25,588 nt of DNA, taken from NCBI GenBank assembly GCA_900541175.1, contig UQIT01000030.1, forward strand, positions 1-25,588, read 5' to 3'. The translations under genes were made by a program, and so were the position numbers. The notes beneath the pieces are model-generated. The model saw nothing but the letters and a program-made list of their open reading frames with translations. It made no database searches and had not been told where the DNA came from. This document shows positions 21,480 through 25,588 of the stretch, in pieces (position 1 is the stretch's first letter; each line of letters opens with the position of its first letter). The stretch comes from an uncultured Collinsella sp. (GTDB lineage Bacteria; Actinomycetota; Coriobacteriia; Coriobacteriales; Coriobacteriaceae).

Positions 21480-22607
21480 TTAGTAACGCACGAAGATGTA
21501 GTTATTGTTCATGCCGGCGGCAACGGAGCTGATGATAACACCCGTGTTGTAGTCGGAAGCATGAATCATCTGACCGCCACCGATGTAAATGCCGGTGTGG
21601 TATGAGTTGACCACAACGTCACCGGGCTGCGGATCGGACACACGCGTCCAGCCCATAAAGGTGCCCGTGGTGCCCAGGCGGCAATAGCGACCAGTGAGGC
21701 AATAGCTAACAAAACCAGAGCAGTCGAAGCTGTTCGGGCCAATTCCGCCCCAGGAATAAGCACAACCAAGCTTGCTGTATGCACGCGAGACAACAGAACC
21801 GCCATCGACGGACTGGCTCGGAGCAGAAGGCGTCGGAGCCGGAGCAGGCGTGGAGGGCTGCGGCGTCGGAGCAGGTGCCGGCGTAGGAGCCGGAGTGTTG
21901 CCGCCCTGGTTGTTGTTATTGCTGGTCTGGCCACCGTTGTTGGTGTTCTCGGTCGTACCGGCAGTCTCGTTGCTCACCGTGGCTTTCTCGGCGGTGCTGG
22001 CGTTGATGCCGGCCTGCAGCGCGGCGTTGGCTTCGGCCTCGGCGGCTAGTTCGGCCTGCAGCTGTGAATCCAGAGAGTTTACGACGTTCTGGGCTTCAGC
22101 CTGCTGGGCGTTAAGCTCGTCGACCTTCTTTTGCGTGGCGGCGACGTTCTTTTCCTGCTCGGACTGCTTATCGGTGAGCTGCTGCTTAAGTTCCTTGACC
22201 TCTTGAATGGTCTGAGCCTGCTTATCGGAAACTTTGCCGTAGTAGAACAGACGGTTGAGCATATCGCTCAGGTCATCGACACCCGTCAGAACCTGAAGCA
22301 GGCTCAGACCGCCGGTTTTGTACTCGCCGGCGACATAGGTCGAGAGCTTGGCCTGACCATCGGCGATCTCCTGCTGCTTTTGCGTGATCTCGCCAGCAGT
22401 CTGATCGAGCGCCTGCGTCTGCGTGGCGAGCTCATCGTAAATCTGCTGGGTTTGGGTACCGATCTGCTCGAGCTTCGTACGAGCAGCGGCAAGGTCGGAT
22501 GCGGTATCGGCGTAGGCAGGAGCCGCGAGGCCCAAGCCCAAAACACAAGCGAGGGTTGCCGTAGCAGCGCAGCGTGCCATGTTTTTGTGCGTGTTTGCTG
22601 TGCGCAT
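21480..22607 (-). CDS. Secreted NlpC/P60 peptidoglycan endopeptidase with N-terminal coiled coil
   Basis: 375 residues. A signal peptide (charged start, hydrophobic core, AYA|D cleavage near 33/34) is followed by a long coiled coil (~36-205, CwlO/RipA-like, including GGLSLLQVLTGVDDLSDMLNRLFY). A Thr/Asn-rich then Pro/Ala/Thr linker (~210-265) leads to a C-terminal NlpC/P60 domain. The catalytic residues are C296 (SFDCSGFVSYC), H337 (YHTGIYIGG) and H349 (MIHASD). It should cut peptide stems of peptidoglycan, with the coiled coil probably controlling access as in CwlO/RipA, which FtsEX regulates in other bacteria. GGAAAGGAAG precedes the ATG. Last gene of the minus-strand unit, 32 nt after apt. 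Confidence 0.93.
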   Translation of the reverse strand: MRTANTHKNMARCAATATLACVLGLGLAAPAYADTASDLAAARTKLEQIGTQTQQIYDELATQTQALDQTAGEITQKQQEIADGQAKLSTYVAGEYKTGGLSLLQVLTGVDDLSDMLNRLFYYGKVSDKQAQTIQEVKELKQQLTDKQSEQEKNVAATQKKVDELNAQQAEAQNVVNSLDSQLQAELAAEAEANAALQAGINASTAEKATVSNETAGTTENTNNGGQTSNNNNQGGNTPAPTPAPAPTPQPSTPAPAPTPSAPSQSVDGGSVVSRAYSKLGCAYSWGGIGPNSFDCSGFVSYCLTGRYCRLGTTGTFMGWTRVSDPQPGDVVVNSYHTGIYIGGGQMIHASDYNTGVIISSVAAGMNNNYIFVRY

Positions 22608-22639
22608 GTAGCTTCCTTTCCAGTAACTAAGGGTAACGG

Positions 22640-23170
22640 CTAGTCCACCGTCACCAGGCTAAAGAGCTCCACATCGTCATCAGACGGCGTGAGCTTCTCG
22701 CGCGGGTTGAGAAACGCAAGCTCTAGGATACAACCGTAACCGACAAGCTTTGCGCCCATATCTCGCACCAGTTTACCTGTTGCCTCGACGGTTCCGCCCG
22801 TCGCGACCAAGTCGTCCAGAATCAACACGGTATCTTTAGAGCTGATAGCGTCGGCATGGATCTCAATGGAATCCGTTCCGTACTCGAGCTCGTAGCTCTG
22901 GCTTACGGTCTCGCGCGGTAGCTTGCCCGGTTTACGTGCGGGAACAAAGCCGGCGCCAAGGGCTACAGCCACCGGTACGCCAACCATAAAGCCGCGAGCC
23001 TCGGGACCCACGACCTTGGTGATTCCCATGCCGGCAAAGTGCTCGGCGAGGGAATCGGTCATGGCTTTGAGCGCCTCGGGATTGCCAAAGAGCGGCGTGA
23101 TGTCTTTAAAGATGACTCCGGGCTCGGGATAGTCGGGGATGTCGACGATTTGAGATTCGAAGTCGTACAT
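22640..23170 (-). CDS. apt: Adenine phosphoribosyltransferase
   Basis: 176 residues. Converts adenine and PRPP to AMP (purine salvage). Signature regions are DIPDYPEPGVIFKDITPLFGNP, VVGPEARGFMVGVPVAVALGAGFVPARKPGKLP and the PRPP loop VLILDDLVATGGT. ATG 23170 (MYDFESQIVDIPDYP) has AAAGG 8 nt upstream; an ATG at 23185 lies upstream of that site and is less likely. It follows the FtsR-like gene by 40 nt, with a small palindrome in the gap. Confidence 0.96.
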   Translation of the reverse strand: MYDFESQIVDIPDYPEPGVIFKDITPLFGNPEALKAMTDSLAEHFAGMGITKVVGPEARGFMVGVPVAVALGAGFVPARKPGKLPRETVSQSYELEYGTDSIEIHADAISSKDTVLILDDLVATGGTVEATGKLVRDMGAKLVGYGCILELAFLNPREKLTPSDDDVELFSLVTVD

Positions 23171-23192
23171 TGCATGACCTTTCAATGGGTTG

Positions 23193-23204
23193 CCGAAATT
23201 TCGG
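23193..23204. promoter_or_regulatory. 12-bp perfect palindrome between the FtsR-like gene and apt
   Basis: CCGAAATTTCGG is self-complementary over all 12 bases and sits in the 40-bp gap upstream of the apt ribosome site. It could be an operator; no promoter pair is obvious. Confidence 0.35.
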
Positions 23205-23210
23205 TAGCGG

Positions 23211-24089
23211 TTATTTGCCCGCGGTGGCGGTGCCGGATTGCGAAGGGGCGACGACCTTGAGCGGCTTTACGAGAGAATCCTCGTGCGAAGCCGGTGCGGC
23301 TGTCTCTTCGTTTTTGGCCTTGGTGGACTCGGAGCGAGTAATTTCCTCATCGAGTGCATCGATGTCGGCGTCCTCGACCACAGCGTTGAGCGACTCAAAA
23401 ACGCGGTTCTTGAGCAGCGCAGTGTGCACACCTTCCGTCAGGTCGTGAAGCTTCTTAAACGCACGCTCGAGCTTGGCGTCGCGCTCGTCATCGGAGGTAT
23501 CCATTCCGAGCATGCTCACGAGCACCTGCTCAAACATCGAGGACTCTCGGTTGGCGGAAGACACGTACTGACGCAGGTTGCGCGGCTCGATATGGAAGCG
23601 TGACAGCTCGGAGCAGTAGCGGATGATCGGAAAATCGCGACCATCGACAAGCTCGCGATTCTGCGGACTCTTGATGATGCGAATGAGGTCGTTCTCGGCG
23701 AGCGAGCGGATAAACGAAATCTCGACGCCCAGCATATCGGGAATGGTCTCGATGGGATGCAGCTTTTGCTTAGTCTCCTTGGGCTCCGTCTTGAGCGGAA
23801 CATCGGACAGCAAGCCCACCTCGTAGGCGAGCGTTGACAGGTCCGTGGCGTTTTCCAAACGCTGCTTAATCACGTTGAGCGGCATATAGCGGGTCTTCTG
23901 CAGGTGCAGAATGACCTCCAGGCGATCAACGTCCTCTTTGGAGTACTGACGGTATCCCTTAGGCGTACGATGAGGGGTAATGAGCCCCTCATCTTCGAGA
24001 AATCTAATTTTTGAGTTCGAAAGATCGGGGTATGCGCCTCGAAGAAGGTTGACGACTTGGCCGATACTCAGATAGTTGCGTTCGGCCAT
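23211..24089 (-). CDS. ftsR: MerR-family regulator, FtsR (Rv1828)-like
   Basis: 292 residues. The N-terminal MerR helix-turn-helix reads YLSIGQVVNLLRGAYPDLSNSKIRFLEDEGLITPHRTPKGYRQYSKEDVDRLEVILHLQKTRYMPLNVIKQRLE (6-79). It matches the actinobacterial FtsR group, which has the same LR..YPD.S.SKIRFLE pattern and no ligand-binding cysteines. A second helical domain follows (ELSRFHIEPRNLRQYVSSANRESSMFEQVL), also typical. FtsR activates ftsZ in Corynebacterium. The C-terminus (~250-292) is Ala/Ser/Glu-rich. It starts 3 nt after the FHA gene, as Rv1827 (GarA) precedes Rv1828 in Mycobacterium, which supports the name. Confidence 0.83.
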   Translation of the reverse strand: MAERNYLSIGQVVNLLRGAYPDLSNSKIRFLEDEGLITPHRTPKGYRQYSKEDVDRLEVILHLQKTRYMPLNVIKQRLENATDLSTLAYEVGLLSDVPLKTEPKETKQKLHPIETIPDMLGVEISFIRSLAENDLIRIIKSPQNRELVDGRDFPIIRYCSELSRFHIEPRNLRQYVSSANRESSMFEQVLVSMLGMDTSDDERDAKLERAFKKLHDLTEGVHTALLKNRVFESLNAVVEDADIDALDEEITRSESTKAKNEETAAPASHEDSLVKPLKVVAPSQSGTATAGK

Positions 24090-24092
24090 GCC

Positions 24093-24527
24093 CTATTCAC
24101 CGGTTTCGATGCGCTCCGGCGTGCTCTCGTGGTAGATGAGCGTAAACGTACCGATCTGGACGGAAGAACCGTCGTGCAGCGGGGCTGCATTGACGATGGC
24201 ACCGTCGACCCAGGTGCCATTGAGCGAGCCCAAGTCCTCGATGCGAGCGCCGAGGCCCTCGCGAATAATGCGGGCGTGGCTGCGCGAAACGGTCATGTCA
24301 TTGAGGAAGATGCCGTTCGCAGGATCGCGGCCGATGGTGGTCACGTCGTCCTCGAGCTCAAAGGCGGCACCAGTCTGCGGACCCTTGACGATGGACAGAA
24401 CGGGAGCGGTGATGCGCACGTTGGCCATAAGGTCGGGAACGGTGACGTCGCTTGAAGGCACGCGGAATACGCAGGTAGCGTCAGCAGTCTTATCATTCTG
24501 AGGCATATTGTTAACCATGTTGTCCAT
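24093..24527 (-). CDS. FHA-domain protein, GarA/OdhI-like
   Basis: 144 residues. The C-terminal FHA domain binds phosphothreonine: G66-R67, S81-R82-S83-H84 and N103-G104 (TIGRDPANGIFLNDMTVSRSHARI, GSLNGTWVDG). The N-terminal segment ADATCVFRVP (15-24) aligns with the ETTSVFR phospho-switch of GarA/OdhI, where a phosphorylated Thr folds back on the FHA domain and releases 2-oxoglutarate-metabolising enzymes. T18 would be the site. Start ATG 24527 has TTAGGGG upstream; a longer frame to 24560 is unlikely. Placed before an FtsR-like gene as in mycobacteria. The kinase is outside the window and the targets are unknown. Confidence 0.82.
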   Translation of the reverse strand: MDNMVNNMPQNDKTADATCVFRVPSSDVTVPDLMANVRITAPVLSIVKGPQTGAAFELEDDVTTIGRDPANGIFLNDMTVSRSHARIIREGLGARIEDLGSLNGTWVDGAIVNAAPLHDGSSVQIGTFTLIYHESTPERIETGE

Positions 24528-24593
24528 GACAACCCCTAACTTATCGCGGACGTGCCGCAAATAATGAACCGTACGTAATCATACCCCAACGAA

Positions 24594-25298
24594 TCAGTCT
24601 TCGATTTCAGGGTTCAGAAAGTCGATGTCCTCGTCCTCGGGATGCGCGAGAGCCTGTTTAATGGCCGCTCCGCCCTTAATGGAGTAGATGACAGCCGTGA
24701 GCATGGAGAAGATCACGCCGCCGTACACAAAGAAGATGCCGAGGGGCACCGAGCTTCCGTTGAGGCCCGGGAAGGCCGTAAGGGTTGCAGGTAAAAGATG
24801 CAGGCCGTCAATAACGGGGAAACCGAGCAGCATGAGCGAGAAGCCGGTCATGAGCAGCGCTGTCGCAATCTTTCCGGGGAAGACGACGTCAATGGGACGA
24901 GGGTGGTAATGGCGAACGATAAGTGTGCCGATGCCCAGATAGATGTCACGGCCGATAATGAGCACGCAGACCCAGATGGGTAGCTCTCCGCGGACCACCA
25001 GTCCCAAGACGCCGGTAAACAGCAGTGCACGGTCGCAGATGGGGTCCATGACCTTGCCGAGCCACGAGACCGTCTTAGTCATGCGGGCGATTTGACCGTC
25101 CATCCAGTCGGTGGAGGCGGCAACGGCGTAGATAACGATGGCGATGACGCGGTTGTTATCCGTCACAAACAGGTACAGAAATACCAGGGTGAGGATCAGG
25201 CGCGTAAAGGTGATGAAATTGGAGATCGTAAAGATCTTATTCGACGGGTAATCGGAAGTGCCGATAAGCTCCTTTTTGATCTTCTTTTTGATGCCCAC
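24594..25298 (-). CDS. CDP-alcohol phosphatidyltransferase family protein (PgsA2-like)
   Basis: 234 residues from GTG 25298. Complete CDP-alcohol signature: D64, D67-G68, A71-R72, G81, D85, D89 (STDWMDGQIARMTKTVSWLGKVMDPICDR), with about five or six membrane helices and an acidic tail. It is a second family member besides the gene at 3733. Candidates are cardiolipin synthase, phosphatidylinositol-phosphate synthase or another PgsA; the sequence does not decide. GTG is preferred because GGGGGAG lies 5 nt upstream and the probable promoter (25335-25363) is downstream of the frame's first ATG at 25433. In Mycobacterium pgsA2 (Rv1822) is near garA and Rv1828, consistent with this order. Confidence 0.85.
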   Translation of the reverse strand: MGIKKKIKKELIGTSDYPSNKIFTISNFITFTRLILTLVFLYLFVTDNNRVIAIVIYAVAASTDWMDGQIARMTKTVSWLGKVMDPICDRALLFTGVLGLVVRGELPIWVCVLIIGRDIYLGIGTLIVRHYHPRPIDVVFPGKIATALLMTGFSLMLLGFPVIDGLHLLPATLTAFPGLNGSSVPLGIFFVYGGVIFSMLTAVIYSIKGGAAIKQALAHPEDEDIDFLNPEIED

Positions 25299-25334
25299 AG
25301 GACTCCCCCGCTGGTTAACGACAAAACTTTCGAT

Positions 25335-25363
25335 ACTATACCCGTTCCGGCGATGTCTATCCA
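25335..25363 (-). promoter_or_regulatory. Promoter of the pgsA2-like operon
   Basis: On the minus strand TGGATA (complement 25358-25363), 17 bp, TATAGT (complement 25335-25340). It predicts a leader of ~30 nt before the GTG start and supports that start choice. Confidence 0.6.
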
Positions 25364-25425
25364 GCGTAAGCATAGAGAGTCCAGACATGTGGAGGGCGCC
25401 CTGGGCTGCGCTGGATTCTGCATTT

Positions 25426-25482
25426 GTGTACATCAGCCTCCAAAAGCGACATTTTTCGGCATCTTTGGTGGCTGGTGTACAC
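25426..25482. repeat. Imperfect 19-bp inverted repeat near the right edge
   Basis: GTGTACATCAGCCTCCAAA (25426-25444) pairs with TTTGGTGGCTGGTGTACAC (25464-25482) at 17 of 19 positions. One of the two exceptions can pair as G-U on the minus strand. The loop is 19 nt. It lies upstream of the pgsA2 promoter and could be a terminator for an upstream minus-strand gene, an operator, or a dispersed repeat. Confidence 0.6.
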
Positions 25483-25483
25483 G

Positions 25484-25588
25484 TTTTGATTCGGTGATTA
25501 CATCGATCGGGAAAGTTGTTGCTTTAAGCAAATGCGTACGGGTCGAGAAGGGCTGGCGCCAAAAGAGCCCAACGGCCGTTACGGCTTC
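25484..25588. other. Unassigned right edge
   Basis: No gene can be assigned. A minus-strand frame open to the window edge ends at TAA 25524-25526 with ...RWALLAPALLDPYAFA, and a plus-strand frame starts at ATG 25532 (MRTGREGLAPKEPNGRYGF). Neither matches a family I know and the plus-strand start has no ribosome site. Sequence beyond the window is needed. Confidence 0.3.

Noticed and set aside
25299..25433. Extended start of the pgsA2-like gene at 25433
   Set aside because: The extra 45 residues have no family similarity and the likely promoter lies within them; GTG 25298 has a strong ribosome site.

Overview
The window looks like a core-genome segment of a Gram-positive actinobacterium of the class Coriobacteriia, most like Collinsella. 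This is inferred from gene order, the high-GC codon use (frequent GAG, CAG, GGC, CGC), strong AGGAGG-type ribosome sites, CGAAC-N4-GTTCG SOS boxes, and an actinobacterial FtsR/GarA-type pair. No species marker (rRNA) is present, and I ran no search. I see no transposase, prophage, CRISPR array, tRNA or rRNA. About 90% of the window is protein coding.

Layout. (1) 1-4945, plus strand: the end of ftsK, a RodZ-like membrane protein, yajQ, rimO, pgsA and a stand-alone CinA-C/PncC amidase form one tight run closed by a hairpin terminator. (2) 5043-7081: recA-recX, with a perfect LexA box inside the recA promoter spacer. (3) 7087-13964: rny, a GHKL (Bergerat-fold) ATPase of unknown role, spoVS, miaB, miaA, hflX. 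The order pgsA-cinA-recA-rny-X-spoVS-miaB matches the Bacillus backbone as I recall it, except that X is ymdB there and an ATPase here. (4) 13949-16853: an SOS hub. lexA and a downstream DUF1624 membrane acyltransferase-like gene read left; a LysM membrane protein (YneA/DivS/Rv2719c-like division suppressor), nrdR and dut read right. Three LexA-like boxes spaced exactly 28 bp apart lie between the two units. (5) 16854-17245: a gene-free stretch of about 390 bp packed with three large palindromes, two of which share a repeated core in opposite orientation. (6) 17246-21311: an MGDG-synthase-type glycosyltransferase (minus), trxB (plus), a DUF1836 regulator (plus) and degV (minus). The last two share a 28-bp near-palindromic upstream element. 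(7) 21411-25363, minus strand: pgsA2-like, FHA (GarA/OdhI-like), MerR (FtsR-like), apt and an NlpC/P60 peptidoglycan hydrolase form one unit. The right end holds an imperfect hairpin and unassigned sequence.

Themes are DNA damage response (LexA, RecA, RecX, division suppressor, NrdR/Dut nucleotide supply), RNA turnover and modification (Rny, RimO, MiaA, MiaB, HflX), and envelope work (two CDP-alcohol phosphatidyltransferases, a glycolipid synthase, RodZ-like, NlpC/P60). The least explained items are the GHKL ATPase between rny and spoVS, the membrane acyltransferase-like gene that appears to be in the lexA operon, the shared DUF1836/degV operator, the nrdR start-codon hairpin, and the paired inverted repeats.
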